Positions 31,510 to 43,262 are shown, numbered from the stretch's first letter. The stretch: DNA of 60,000 bases from Antedon mediterranea (GCF_964355755.1 NC_092678.1:13800922-13860921); one strand, 5' to 3'. Notes: generated by a model from the sequence alone, not told the origin. A program made the numbers and translations.

Positions 31510-32693
31510 TTATTCTTCTTTCTTTCCCGGATTTTTGTCTACAGCATGTCCCCTATTGCTTGTGAACATAACTTTGTATAACTTGGTAAAAAGATTGACA
31601 TTGAAGTGTAGATGTGCAGCCAAGCTTTTGGACGATGTCAGATCCGCGTTGCGTAAGTTACGCGCGATTTTATGAATTTCTATAACTGATCATAACTTTA
31701 GAACCAACAAATATTGTTTCATGAAACTTAATAAAATTATAATTCATATCATGGGTCAATTTTCTATGGATTAAAAATGGCATGTTTTACAAGAAGTTAC
31801 GCGCGCACGCGCATTTAAAATTTCAAAATGCGCAAAATTAATTTCTAATCAACTTTCTACGCTGATCATGACATTTTAAGCATGTCAAAAATTCCCGCGC
31901 GCGCGAAAATATTTACGCGTATGGTGCGCACGGAGCATGAAAATCACGGTTTTTTCTCTTGAATTATGATTTTCCAGCCTTTCCTAGTCATTTAAAAAAA
32001 GATTGACATCATTTCAAATTAAAATGACGTCATACGAACACGTTGATTTATACCATTTGCGCGCGTTTTAGTTGAAAAAGTTACACAATATTGTCAAAAT
32101 TATGCCTATTTTGAATCTATTATAGCTCTTCAGCATCAAAGGTGACCCCCAATTTTTTTAACATATTATGCAAGAAGATAAATTGTAGATATAAATTCAT
32201 TATGTAAAAATGTTGCCAATCGGATGTTGTGACGTCATCATATGGCCAGTTAAATAAAAAAGGTTGTATTTTCATCTTTTGCGTCATAATTCATTACATT
32301 TAAACGAGCGCGCATCAATATTTCACGTATTCAAATTTCTTCTACACGCTAATACGTTGTTGCTGAGATAATTTCCTTTCGGAATTGCTACCTTCGCGTT
32401 TCATTTTAAAACCGTCAACATGTTAAAAATTGCAATAAATAGCGGGTCCCGTAATTTCACCTATTCTATGATTGTATGTCACTGTATGTGATATGGATAC
32501 AGATTATACTGTGTATATGAATTTAAATAATAAAATTCAGCAATAACAACATATCATATTCTTCAGTTCAGGTCATAATGCCAACGTGAACACTTCCTTT
32601 TGTCCTCAACCTACTGTATCCCCTTAATGTTAATGTTGCACCACTTGCGCGGCGGATAACCAAACTCGTCAAAGTGACGAGTTACATGTCTAG
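31510..32693 (+). mobile_element. Helitron-like non-autonomous unit L (shortened)
   Basis: This unit of about 1.18 kb has its terminal hairpin at 32663-32683 and CTAG at 32690-32693. The final 400 bp match unit G, including the unusual CTTTTGTCCTCAACC block. The body up to about 32150 instead resembles units E, F and H, so the copy is a chimera of two subfamilies with a central deletion. Confidence 0.8.
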
Positions 32694-35308
32694 TCTTTTT
32701 ATTGTTTCTGTACACTATTTTGTGTAACAGTTATCTCAAAAAGTTTAATGTCAATGATTACCAAAATTTTAGAATATCTTTCAAAAAATATAACTTAATC
32801 CTAATCAGCTTTCCAGCGTGATCACTCATCCGTGACGTCATTTATACGCCATTTTGTGAAATCACATTATCAATCATATCTCCATAATTCATTATGACAT
32901 ATTAATGAAATTTACTACAGGTAAACTTCAGGTCAAGGGTAAAAATATTAGCAAATAAAAAGTTGCGCGTTTCAAGGTCATGCACGTGAAATCGCGCGTT
33001 AAAAATCTAAAACACGCAAAATTAGGTTTTGAAAAAATTAGAGCATGAATTAGGCCATTTGCGCGTTTCAAAAAATTACTGCGCAAAAATGCGTTTTTGT
33101 GCGCACGATTCTTAAAATGCGTAAAAAATAAAATTTGATGTATAAATCACATTCTACTCACAATCCTTAGTACATTCACCAATTTTGAGTCCATTCCGAC
33201 TTATAATAACGCTATACGAGCACGTTAAAAATGACAAAATGCGCACACTAATTTTACAAAAGTGCTAAAAATGGTAAAAAATAAGGACTTTTTAAAATGA
33301 ATATAACTCTTCAGAATGGCAGATGACCCCCAATTTTTTTAACTTATTATGGAAGCCAATAAGTTGTAGATACAAATGTATATACACATTAGACGTACAA
33401 AATGGTATGACGTCATCAAATGGCCACTTGAATTTAAAAATTAGAAATTTTTTTCTTTTTGTGTGGGTTATCACATTCAATAGAGCGCATCTCCGTTATT
33501 TGAGCCCGATTTTCGCACAACTTTTAGTATGTGCTTGCTCAATTAATTATTCTTCTAATCGTCTAATGATGTCATCACGCGTAAAAACTTGAATAACCTA
33601 GGTCGTGTAATTTCAGCTACACCATACATTTGAATATCTTATAGCTCTTCAGAATTAAAGGTGACCTTGAAGAGGGGTGTCACGAAACCTCAGACCACGA
33701 AAGCTCAGACCCCCCTAAGACCTAAGATCACGAAAGCTAAGACCCAACACCTAAGATTACAAATACTAAGATATACTACAGCTTAAAAACAATACTTGTT
33801 TATCCATACATAATTTTAAACACAGTAAGTTTCATTTATTACCATAAATATAATTTAATACTACCGCAAAACATAGATAAACTCACATTATTTTCGCCCG
33901 TTGAGTAAATGTATATTTTTTCTTTACAACAAACAAACTTGACGGGTTGTTTGTTGGTATATATTTACTCCATTGTGTTGGTTCAGAGGATGTTTTTCTT
34001 ACGCACCTGCCTTTCTTGTATTTTGACTCCAAATTTGTTGACTAACTTTATCCTGAACACCACACTTTAAAATTAGGACTTATAAGTACTTTCAGAAGGA
34101 GAAACACATAATAACAAATAAATAAATCCTTTAAATTGATGATTTTACAGATGTGTTTCTTTGTACTGTATACTGTAATGACAATGTAACTCCTCGAGCT
34201 CCCCATGCTCAATGTTTTTGTTTCTATGGAGCGCCAAAAGAGCAACAATAATAGTACAAGTATAAAAACAGAAAGAAAACGAAACAAAAAAACTTATCAT
34301 GATTTTTAAATTAAAATTTATTTGCCAGTATTTATTTCTTCGTACTTGCATGATTATACTATTATCATTACAATTTTAATTTTACATTGTTCCATCCACA
34401 CTGTAGATGGACTCCACAGAGTTTTCAGCCCTCTATATAATTTTTGCTTTTTTGACGTTCCATAGAAACAAAAACATTGAACATGGCCCATGGGGTAGGC
34501 CTACTGTACTGTAGGCTAGTCATTTTGTGTGCGAGAAAAACGTCTGTAAAATCATCAATTTAAAATGTATTTGTTACTTTTTATGTGATTCTTTTTCATG
34601 AAAGTGCCAATTCTAAGGTATGGTATTCAGAATAAATGTTGGGAGTTAAAATACAAGGCAGGTGCGAAAGATAAATATTTGTAATCTTAGGTGTTGGGTC
34701 TTAGCTTTCGTGATCTTAGGTCTTAGGGGTCTGAGCTTTCATGGTCTGAGCTTTCGTGACACCCCCTTGAAGAGTATAACTTATTATGAAAGCTGATGAA
34801 ATGTAGATATGAATTCATATTTATACATATTAAAATTAAGCCTATCGGATGTTGTGATGTTATCATATGGCCAGTTGAATTTAAAAAGTAGTTTTTAAAT
34901 TTCTTTAGTCAAAGTTATACAAATTTCAAAGACCGCGCATTGCGCTTCTACGTGTCAAATTTTCTTCCAATCCTTATATTTATTTGCTCAATTCATTATC
35001 TTTCGAAATTGTCATCTTCGAGTTTATTTTGAAAATTCCATCATACCAAAAAATTAGAACACGATATGAGTCCCGTAATTTCACCTATGCTACACTGTAT
35101 ATAGATATACAGTATATACTGTACATATTGTATGACACATAGGTAGAACTCAGCACTATAAGTGTATATGCAATCATGTCATAGGATGGCGTACATCAAC
35201 TTTTAACGATCGTATGTTAACGTACATGCATGTTTAAAAAATGTTAATTTTATTAAAATGATAAAAATGATCACCAATAATTCGTCAAAGTGACGAATTA
35301 AATTCTAG
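32694..35308 (+). mobile_element. Diverged Helitron-like unit M, split by a MULE-like element
   Basis: This unit begins right after the CTAG of L with TCTTTTTATTGTTTC and keeps the block order at lower similarity. The end at 35279-35299 reads AATTCGTC/GACGAATT, with both arms changed in concert relative to AACTCGTC/GACGAGTT, followed by AAATT and CTAG at 35305-35308. It is interrupted at 33675-34764 by a TIR element. Confidence 0.75.
33675..34764. mobile_element. MULE-like foldback element with 10-bp target duplications
   Basis: The element begins GGGTGTCACGAAA and ends with the inverse. The terminal inverted repeats match at about 90% or better over the outer 95 bp, and the symmetry continues inwards with indels to matching inner blocks at about 34130-34155 and 34543-34565. 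It is flanked by a perfect CCTTGAAGAG duplication (33665-33674 and 34765-34774). Long TIRs with 9-10-bp duplications point to a Mutator-like, non-autonomous element. The short frames inside (for example 34048-34287, -) are not recognisable. Confidence 0.82.
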
Positions 35309-35516
35309 TTTGTATTGTAATTATTACATATAATATTCCCTATGTCATTGCATACATATAGGGTATATACTGTATAATCCTCATAATATTAATTTACAGT
35401 TTTTGTAATGAATACTGTAAATTTATTAAAACTAAAATTAATAATAATTAAATAATATTAATAATATATAATAGGAGGCCTAGGCCTAGCTAGGCGTAGA
35501 GCCTGGGCCTAATTTT

Positions 35517-35655
35517 AATCGCCGTGGTTAGGATTCCGGCACCGGAACTCAACTGCCCACCGTTAGGGAATCCGACACGCTATTTATTGCGCATGCCCAG
35601 AGCGCCGGTAGACTTTGGTATCAGAGGTACCGGGATCGAATCCCATCACGGGAAA
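35517..35655 (+). repeat. Possible tRNA-derived SINE head
   Basis: A GTGGTTAGGATTCCGGC segment resembles a pol III A box and GGGATCGAATCCC at about 35632-35644 fits a B box. The spacing (about 110 bp) is longer than in a tRNA, and I cannot fold a cloverleaf. It is best read as a degenerate SINE head. Confidence 0.35.
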
Positions 35656-35759
35656 GCAATTAAATAAAAGGATTTATTAGGCTATTACACTGAAAGGGCA
35701 GTTTTAATTTCGAATAGGCTACTTTTTGGAAAAAGCATAGCTGAAAAGTACTTGAATGC

Positions 35760-35823
35760 GCAAGATACGTTTTGTTTCGGGCGGATAACCAACTCGTCCT
35801 AAAGTGACGAGTTTAAGTTCTAG
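35760..35823 (+). mobile_element. Solo Helitron-family 3' terminus
   Basis: GGGCGGATAACC is followed by a hairpin with the standard AACTCGTC/GACGAGTT stem and a 7-nt loop (35791-35813), then TTAAGTT-type spacing and CTAG at 35820-35823. The usual upstream body is absent. Confidence 0.6.
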
Positions 35824-35863
35824 TTTTAATTAATTCTTATAATAATGTTATACTATATTTTAG

Positions 35864-35944
35864 GTACATATATAGCGGCAACCCGAAGTGGCTAAAACAT
35901 TTTGAACAGATTTGGAACAATACCTATACCTACCATCTATATTG
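35864..35944 (+). CDS. Putative 81-bp exon, copy 1
   Basis: The block is preceded by a TATATTTTAG acceptor and followed by a GTAAGTTT donor. One frame is open throughout and reads SGNPKWLKHFEQIWNN in its centre; the exon would split codons at both ends and, being 81 bp, keep the frame. An equivalent block of exactly the same length occurs at 36496-36576. I do not recognise the protein. The bias towards codons with G or C in an AT-rich setting supports coding. Confidence 0.45.
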
Positions 35945-36495
35945 GTAAGTTTATTTTACTGTTCAAGAACTAGTAAATTTTAAATTGTGTTTACCATATG
36001 CTATTAATTTGTAATATTAACAATAAATTATTACCACTGGCTGGATAGGCTAGGCCTATATCATAGGCCCTATTTTTATTTTAATATACTAGCTAGACCT
36101 GTGCTCTTTAGCACTAGCAGCCTACAGAGAAGCAGCTTTCCAACTTATTTAGCCTAGAGCAATAGGCTAGTAGGTATTAGTAGGCTACCTAATTAGGCCT
36201 AGGCTCTACACCTATATATTATTATTTAATTATTATTAATTTTAGTTTTAATATTATTTACAGTATTTATTACAAATATTGTTTATTATGAGGATACCAG
36301 GTTATATATACCCTATGCAATGACATAGGGCATATACGCCTACCCTCTATGTAATAATTACAATAAATAATGAATTTTAATATTCGTTTTTGCTCATCAC
36401 TGCATATTCAAATTAGTGTGTATGCAAACATAATAAATTTAATAAGTTAATTTTAATTAATTCTTATAATAATGTTATACAGTACTATTTTTTAG

Positions 36496-36576
36496 GTACA
36501 TATATAGCGGCAACCCGAAGTGGCTAAAACTATTTAAACAGATTTGGAACAATACCTATACCTACCATCTATATAG
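36496..36576 (+). CDS. Putative 81-bp exon, copy 2
   Basis: This is a near copy of 35864-35944 with a TATTTTTTAG acceptor and GTAAGTTT donor. The frame stays open, and only a few residues differ (HFEQ becomes LFKQ; the last split codon differs). The duplication spans about 200 bp with flanking intron. Two consecutive in-frame exons of equal length fit tandem exon duplication, perhaps mutually exclusive splicing; a decaying repeat is the alternative. Confidence 0.45.
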
Positions 36577-36659
36577 GTAAGTTTATTTTACTGTTCAAGA
36601 ACTAGTAAATTTTAAATTGTGTTTATCATGCTATTAATTTGTAATATTAACAATCAATC

Positions 36660-38220
36660 ACTAACACATGTACAGTACATCAGTAGTACTATCAATCAAT
36701 AGTAATTGAAATATTGACATACTATAGTATTACTTTTACATATTTATTATTATATTAGGCATTGTTAAAAGGAAATTAATACAATGCATTGCAATATTCC
36801 TTTAACATTTAAAAATGTACAATATTTTATGATCATTAATGTTAATGAATCATTCTTTGTTGGCTTTCTTGCATTTGTTGGGTTTATTATTTCATTTTGT
36901 ATCATTGGAGATGTGAAAATAGCATGTACTGCCAAGTCATGGGCTTCAATTTAATGCAGCAATCGATTTATGTACAGTATATTAATGTATGGATGTTGGT
37001 TTGTTTGTTTTTTCGTCATTGTTTTGTCAGTTTGGTGAAGTTGTGAAATTTATAAATAAAAAAAAAAAGAAATCATAATACAAATTCAGTTAAGTATGAT
37101 TTTTGCACACCGAGAGACGCACCCCCTGGCGCATATACCGATGTGGTCCTTCGTCAGTATTCATCAAGATCAAGATTAGTACTTTGGAATTCTTTCCTAT
37201 TTAAGCTATTTCTTATCTGACTTGAACGACAACACATTATGATAAATTGATAGTACAAATATTGAAGAAATTCATTATAAAATTGTAATAATATATGTTT
37301 CTATTCTATAATAAATAATAACGACATGCATATATTTCGGGTGACAACGTTGATTGGGGTGCATGCAACAGATGATTTATTGCGCTATTATTTTTTATAT
37401 TTTAAAACATAATGTTTAATATTTGGTTACCCTCACATTTGCAATTATGACCTGTAGGCAGTAAGCAGTAGCTCAAAAGAGGCTTAGAAGGATTTCTTTT
37501 CCACCTCTTGGATCAACATTTTGAAAGTTGATATTGTGAAATGAATAATGTTATTGTTACCCACAATATATCAAAATTTCTCTTATTTGGACAATTTTGA
37601 GCAATGGCCTCTCAAACGTACCCAAATACTGCAAAAACGGCACTTTTTGAAGTCTGGGGTTACTTTTATGGGCCAAAATCTTTAAAGGTCATTTTTCAAA
37701 TGTTATTATACTTTCTCTGTGAATAGTCTACTAGTATATTGTGTACACTTATCAACAATTTTAAAAATAAGTATTTCGTATGTGAGGAAAACTGAAAAAT
37801 TAAAATTATTTAGTTGTAATTGCACTTTTCAAGATTTTTAAGACATAATATCTTCGTAACTAATTGACATACCATATATATATTATTCGAGAGGGTTGTC
37901 AGGCAGCTTTAGGAATTTTTTATTTATGAAGGTGCAAAAACTGAGATTTGGCTAATTTTATAGATAATTTTAATATTCTTCGTTGTTTGAGCAGTTATAC
38001 AGTATCTTGATAATCAACTCTTACTATGTATATATATATAATTATATATTCATGCAATGGGTGTCCTAGTGAGTTAGTGACACACAAGTGAAGTTTCAAC
38101 GCAAATGAAATTATTATGCAATAGTATGATTGTAATGTAACTGCATTTTTTTTTTTTGTTTTTAGTGCCAATTTTGTGTGAACTCGACTCAAAACACATA
38201 AAAGGGGCCTGCATGCATAA
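36660..38220. other. AT-rich stretch without a recognised gene
   Basis: No convincing coding frame, RNA gene or terminal repeat is visible. Nearby poly-T and AT microsatellite tracts are consistent with intron or old repeat sequence. Confidence 0.4.
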
Positions 38221-38221
38221 A

Positions 38222-39055
38222 TACTATCCCTTTTCTGTTCAACTACCCGAGAGAGTTGGTAAACAACCTTTTTAAACCAGCTTCATGATTTTTTTAATTT
38301 AAACGATGTGCTGCACCAGCTGAGAATTTGCTAATTTGATAGATAATTTTGATGTTTTATTTGTTTTGTAGGAGTACATAGGCCTACAGTACTGTACATG
38401 ATTTCTTAGAAAGTGACTTGCCATAATAATATTTATATTCATGCAATAATGGGTATGCTAGTAGGTTAGTGACACCCGAGTAAATTTTCAACACAAAAAA
38501 TAAATGATTATGCAATAACTTATTTATTGTAACTTAAAGATTGCATTTTGGGAGGGGGTTAGTGCCAATTAGGCCAGGAGCTTTCTTAAAAACAACCCCT
38601 TTTTTCTGTGAAACATCAGATAAGTTGGCCTACCAGCCCTGTTGTTATATTGATAACATGAATGTAACTCTTGTGGAGAGAATTATTATTGTTGAATCTG
38701 ATATGAACTGGACCTATATACACATACAACAAATACCTTGTGTACATGTACCTCATGGTACATGTATTTTCATTTATAGTCCATGGGCTGGAAGAGGTTA
38801 CCGTGCACCCTCCCCCACAGTTAAACTTCTTTGCTATTTTTTTCTTCCCACCTGCATAGCGAAAAAATCGATGTTAACAAGAAAAATATAGGGATGCATT
38901 GTGTGTACTTGCGTCATTTGTAATGATCATCAGCGTTTTATCTTCAAATATTTTTTTTGGGGTAGGGGGTAACATTTATCCTAACCCAAGAATCAAACAT
39001 CTAATTAGTATTATCTTGGTACCATTGTGTAGCATACATCATTTAAAATCTTATA
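38222..39055 (+). repeat. Dispersed repeat, copy 1 (direct copy at 48560)
   Basis: About 830 bp from CCCTTTTCTGTTCAACTACC to AAAATCTTATACA recur in the same orientation at about 48560-49346, with indels. The repeat contains TGGGTATGCTAGTAGG, CAGATAAGTTGGCCTACC and a CAAGAATCAAACATC block. No protein is encoded. Confidence 0.7.
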
Positions 39056-39251
39056 CAATTAATCGGACGATTATTAAGGTCAGTAGAGGTCAAAGGGCCA
39101 TTGACCTTTTACAAAAATGCACATTTTTGCCAAAATATAGATAAATTTCAACATAGTGTCTACAATTTTCAATATTTTTTATCTTAATTGTGTTTTACTT
39201 GTGCTTACTGACATATTGAATAAGAAAATATATGTTAACAAGATTAAAATT

Positions 39252-39892
39252 GCAGTTCATTATATACAAATTGTCATTTTTTATTCTTAAAAATTGCAAT
39301 AAAAGAAATACATTTTTTGGGGTAGGGGGTAACATTAATAGTAATAACCTAAGAATCAAACATCTAATTGATATGATCTTGGTATTGGTGTGTAGCATAT
39401 GTGTTTTTTTAATCATTTAGAATTTAAATAAAATTAATCGAACGATTACTAAGGTAAGTAGAGGTCAAAATGTCACTGACCTTTTGCAAAAATGAAATTT
39501 TTTGGCAAAATGAGATATATTTCAAAATCAGATCTCCAATTTTTGATATTTTTGGGGTAGCGGTTAACATTTAATTAACCCAAGAATCAAACATCTAATT
39601 ATTATGTTCTTGGTATCGTTGTGTAGTTCTCAATGCCTATCATCCGTCATAATGTCATCCGGCAACTCCGGTACCAGTACATGTCAAATACATCCGATAT
39701 ATAAATTTTATTAGTGAGCTAACTGGCACATCGCGTAACATATTTAGGTCACATAAAATGTTATTAGTTTCCTCTTTAACTCGACTGGATAACGACCCTT
39801 TAACATTCTCGACGTGGTACGGTTGGAACACAACTAGTCCTCATTGTACGCACGCGCACCAGAGATCAAATTGATACGCCCTCATCTATTCA
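39252..39892 (+). repeat. Left arm of a widely spaced inverted repeat
   Basis: The segment recurs inverted at 45508-46000. Matching landmarks are TTGCAATAAAAGAAATACATT, GGTAGGGGGTAACATTAAT, ATCATCCGTCATAATG, CTCCGGTACCAGTACATG, TTTAACTCGACTGGATAACG and GTACGCACGCGCACC. The arms are about 500-640 bp and bracket 5.6 kb that includes the acetyltransferase frame. Partial copies also occur alone (41056-41122, 42780-43040, 43390-43560, 44200-44275), so a chance pair of dispersed copies is possible. Confidence 0.65.
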
Positions 39893-40047
39893 GTGAAGCA
39901 GCATTCAAAATAAAGTGAACAACAAGAGTTCGCATACAAGTTTTGGTTGTCTTTAAAGGTTTCTTTGTTTATTTTCATCAAATCTTTAAATCTTTACCTT
40001 TAGTTGATTTTTAGTCTTATGTAATTAATTTTATTTCTTGGGGCTTT

Positions 40048-40670
40048 AGTCGCGTGGACGCGACTCTATAGTTCACTATGTCTGTCGGTCTGTCGGTCGG
40101 TCTGTCTGTCGGTCTGTCGGTCTGTCTGTCTGTCGGTCCGGTATCACTATGCGTTTTATCGCTTTCTGACCTTATCTTGATATCAGTTTAATCTAGCTAA
40201 GTCAATTTTTCACAGTATATTCCTTATGGCCAGGAATCGATGTGGTTATGTTTTCACGGTGCGCAATAAAAAATTACGCGGTCTACGCACGATTTAACAA
40301 AATCACGTTTGTAATCATATCTTCACAACCATGAATCACAATTAAATAAAATTTGGTACTCATAAATTTCAGGGCATAAATCATCATATGGCAATACAAT
40401 TACGTGCGTAGCGCATGTAACGCATGCGTACGCGCGCTTAACATTTTCAAAATTTATTTTCGATGAAATAAGAGTACGTTTCAGGCAATTTTAAGCGTTT
40501 ACAAAATTGCCATGAGTGCGCAGATTTTTGCGCGCGCACTGCGCGTTAAATGTTAATGCGCACTCTTTTTGACCGATTTCTGTTTTCTTGACTTACTTTT
40601 CAACTCGAAATTACGTTATACGAGCACGTCAAAAGTGACAGGCTACGCACGTGTAAATTAAAAAAATTTA
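40048..40670 (+). mobile_element. Relative of the Helitron units with a CGCGAC 5' hairpin and GTCTGTCGGT minisatellite
   Basis: A perfect hairpin AGTCGCGT-GG-ACGCGACT (40048-40065) is followed by a GTCTGTCGGTCT minisatellite (40079-40138) and then by a body that shares blocks with the array units, such as ACGTTATACGAGCACGTCAA and CGCGCGCACTGCGCG. It appears to be a sister family in which the GTTATCCGC module is replaced by another hairpin. The 3' end was not found. Confidence 0.5.
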
Positions 40671-40724
40671 AATGTTTTTAAACATTTCAACATTTTTAAA
40701 CATGTTCAGTAATTTCGGTCAGTT

Positions 40725-40955
40725 GGTAGGTTGGTCGGTCGGTCGGTCTGTCGGTCGGTCGGTCTGTTGGTCTGGTATCACTATGCATTGTAGCACGCGA
40801 CTTAATGACTGTTGGCCTTGTTCTTTTACTTTTCTGTTCTTGTTGTTTTTTGTATATTGTATCTGTTCTAAGGGTCCCAAATGATCAGCAAATGCTGGAT
40901 GGATCACCCTCATTAAATATGGTTAAAATAAATAAATAAAATAAAAAATAAAGTT
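40725..40955 (+). repeat. Minisatellite and retroposon 3' tail
   Basis: A GGTCGGTCGGTCTGTC tract (40730-40778) leads into GGTATCACTATGCATTG, then a 3'-tail-like segment with AAATGATCAGCAAATGCTGG and a terminal AAATAAATAAAATAAAAA run. Such an ending is typical of a 5'-truncated non-LTR retroposon on the + strand. Confidence 0.5.
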
Positions 40956-41377
40956 GTAACCTAAAACCTGTGAAAACTACAACAGTGAAACATTCATAAG
41001 TATAATTATAATATCTCTATTGATAGCATCATGCTTTTACTGTTTTATTTAGTTCTAAATGCCTATCATCCGTCATAATGCCATTCGGCAACTCCGGTAC
41101 CAGTACATGTCAAAATACTTCCGACATGAATAAAAACATGTTATAATTAGTATATTATTGAAACTTACCAGCAAATAAACAGTAAATAAAACAAAAAAAA
41201 TTGTGCGCATAGTGCGTTATGTTACGTCTTCAGAATTTCCTCTTTAAATGGTTATATATTTGTATATATATTTGCTTTATAAAAATTATTCTCTTATTGT
41301 TAGGTCTAATTTTGTTTCAAGAACACGACATTTAAAACTCTTCGATCGAAGATTAATATTGTTAAACTATATGTGTT

Positions 41378-42078
41378 ATGAGATCTAATATGAAAACTGA
41401 AACCAAAGCGAAATTTACTTTTGAAAATATAATAATTAGAGACTTAAAGTCGCATGAAGTAAATGATGCTCTTAAATTATTTGAAGAAGGAATGCGTGAC
41501 TACACTAAATATTTCCACAAGGCAGTTCACTCGTTTACATATTTTTCGTTGCCTACAACTTAACTTATACGATTTGCAGTTTGATGTTCTTCTTTACTTC
41601 TTCATTCATGTGCTTGATATGCAGTTTTTTGTTGTGTTTTAGTTTTCGCATTTATCAAGAGATTCTCTGGGTTAAGAAATATATTACACTTGGAATACAA
41701 AACAACAATATTATGAAAGAGTTTACTATGAAGGAACGTTGTTGTTACAAAGTTGCTGCTTCTGGGGATGTCGTCTTAGGAACTGTTGCTGTCCAAGATG
41801 TTGGAAATGACACTGCAGAGATTATCAGAATGTACGTGTCTAGTGTGTGTCAGAGAAGTGGTGTCGGGGGCAAGTTGATAGATAATGCTATCGAATTCTG
41901 TGTAGAGAATGGTTTTAAAAACATTGTAGTCATAACTGGGGCCGGAAATTCCAAAGCAATTTCTTTCTACAAGAAGTACGGATTTATTGAAGTATGTCGG
42001 TTTTTGCTGCCTGTACCTGGAAAAGTGTCAATGTTTACTCTAAAGTCCGCATCATTGAAATACGTTTTAAATATATAG
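41378..42078 (+). pseudogene. NAT8/camello-like GNAT acetyltransferase with a frameshift
   Basis: Two frames together match the layout of membrane-bound GNAT enzymes of the NAT8/camello group. The first (41378-41563) carries IIIRDLKSHEV and ALKLFEEGMRD, the conserved N-terminal part. The second (41581-42078) has a hydrophobic segment (FFFTSSFMCLICSFLLCF), then VAASGDVVLGTVAV, VSSVCQRSGVGGKL with the acetyl-CoA loop Q/RxxGxG/A, and FYKKYGF. The frames are offset with a stop between them, and no GT-AG intron explains it. It looks like an intronless copy inactivated by a small indel; a sequencing error cannot be excluded. It lies between the inverted repeat arms at 39252 and 46000. The usual substrate class is cysteine conjugates or protein lysines, known from the family only. 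Confidence 0.75.
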
Positions 42079-42779
42079 AATAAACAATTAAATGACAGAG
42101 GGAACGTTTACTTTGATTTAAAGTATGCATGTTTATTATTGTATTATTATATATTTGATTTCATGTTACAACCCCATGATGTAAACCAATAAAAAGTCAC
42201 TGACTGTCGTGGATTAAGTTCTTTCTCTCTTTTCTAAAGTCAAAATAAATTTTACGTCACCATCTATAGACCAGATCAGTGTTTTGAAAGAGCAGTTTAT
42301 GTTCAAATTAAAAAGTGTATTAAAGATAGATAGAATAATAATTTTTGTACCAACTCTTACGAGTCTCTTACTCTTTTAAGAGTCGATACTTGTTAGTTCA
42401 CAGTTTTGAAAACGCCATGAATTTGAATCTAACCTACAGACATTTGTTTTGGTAAAAACAAAACAAAAGTCATTACATTTATAAACATATTATATTAAAT
42501 CGCCTAAAAGAATCAATTGGAATTAAAATGGGAATTGGAATAATTGGGTGAAATAATATTTTATTGAAGGTGATAATTAGGTAAAGAAATTATGGGAAAA
42601 TTCATAATACATCGACATATCTCTATATAACTTTACGTAAGGGCAATATTCGGTAAATCGCGTGTTACTTCTAGAATGTTTATTCGGTTGTATATAAAGT
42701 TGGTTTCATACTTTCGGTACTGATTTTAACCACCTGATAATATATACAGTCCATAATATATTGTATCTGTACACTTTAA

Positions 42780-43040
42780 ATTGATACGCCCTCATCTTTC
42801 AGTATTTTTATTCACGAGGCGGGATCTCAGAAGAGATATTTTTTTGTATATATAAAAACATTTGGCAAATATATATATATATATATAATTTGAAACGATA
42901 AAGATGAGGAAATTTGTGAGAATGAGAAAAAATCGCCCAACCGAAACTCGAACTCGGACCGCCTGCTTGATATGCAGATATTGATATTGGATAGCGACTC
43001 TTTAACATTCTCGGCGTGGTACGGCGGAACGCGTGTTTTT
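42780..43040 (-). repeat. tRNA-derived SINE remnant plus dispersed repeat fragment
   Basis: On the - strand a tRNA-like head with TGCATATCAAGCAGGCGG and a GAGTTCGAG B box at about 42945-42960 runs into a TTCTCATTCTCAC...CATCTTTATCGTTTC tail. It is flanked by pieces of the dispersed family also found at 39892 and 45500, including ATCTC-AGAA-GAGAT near 42830. Confidence 0.55.
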
Positions 43041-43194
43041 TTTTCCAGGACGAACGTGGGCAGAAGTCATGAATAATTCATTACCTTAATTATTTTCTAT
43101 TATAAAGAATTGAAAGATAGCTGATCTACTTCCTAAATATACTAAACCTAACCCTCTAAATAATCTCTCTCAACTATTAAAAAAAACATGTTCA

Positions 43195-43262
43195 TGAAAG
43201 ACCTCGAACCGAGGGCTTCAGCGTAATAGGTTAAAGCCTTTACCACTAGACCAAACATTTCG
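43195..43262 (-). repeat. tRNA-like SINE head or tRNA pseudogene
   Basis: On the - strand GTTTGGTCTAGTGGTAAAGG fits an A box and CTCGGTTCGAGG a B box, at tRNA-like spacing. Pairing of the acceptor and anticodon stems is poor, so a functional tRNA is unlikely. Confidence 0.4.

Larger units (their letters stand above)
35313..36375. mobile_element. Probable element with roughly 200-bp inverted repeats
   Basis: The segment at 35313-35520 recurs inverted at about 36170-36375. Shared landmarks are GTAATTATTACATA, CCCTATGTCATTGCATA, CCTCATAATA and an AAAACTAAAATTAATAATAA run. The arms are old (many indels). It encloses a solo Helitron 3' terminus, a possible tRNA-like segment and the first of two duplicated exon-like blocks. 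No target duplication was seen. Confidence 0.45.

Noticed and set aside
41564-41580. An intron between the two NAT8-like halves
   Set aside because: The gap of 17 bp is too short and has no GT-AG pair; a frameshift is simpler.
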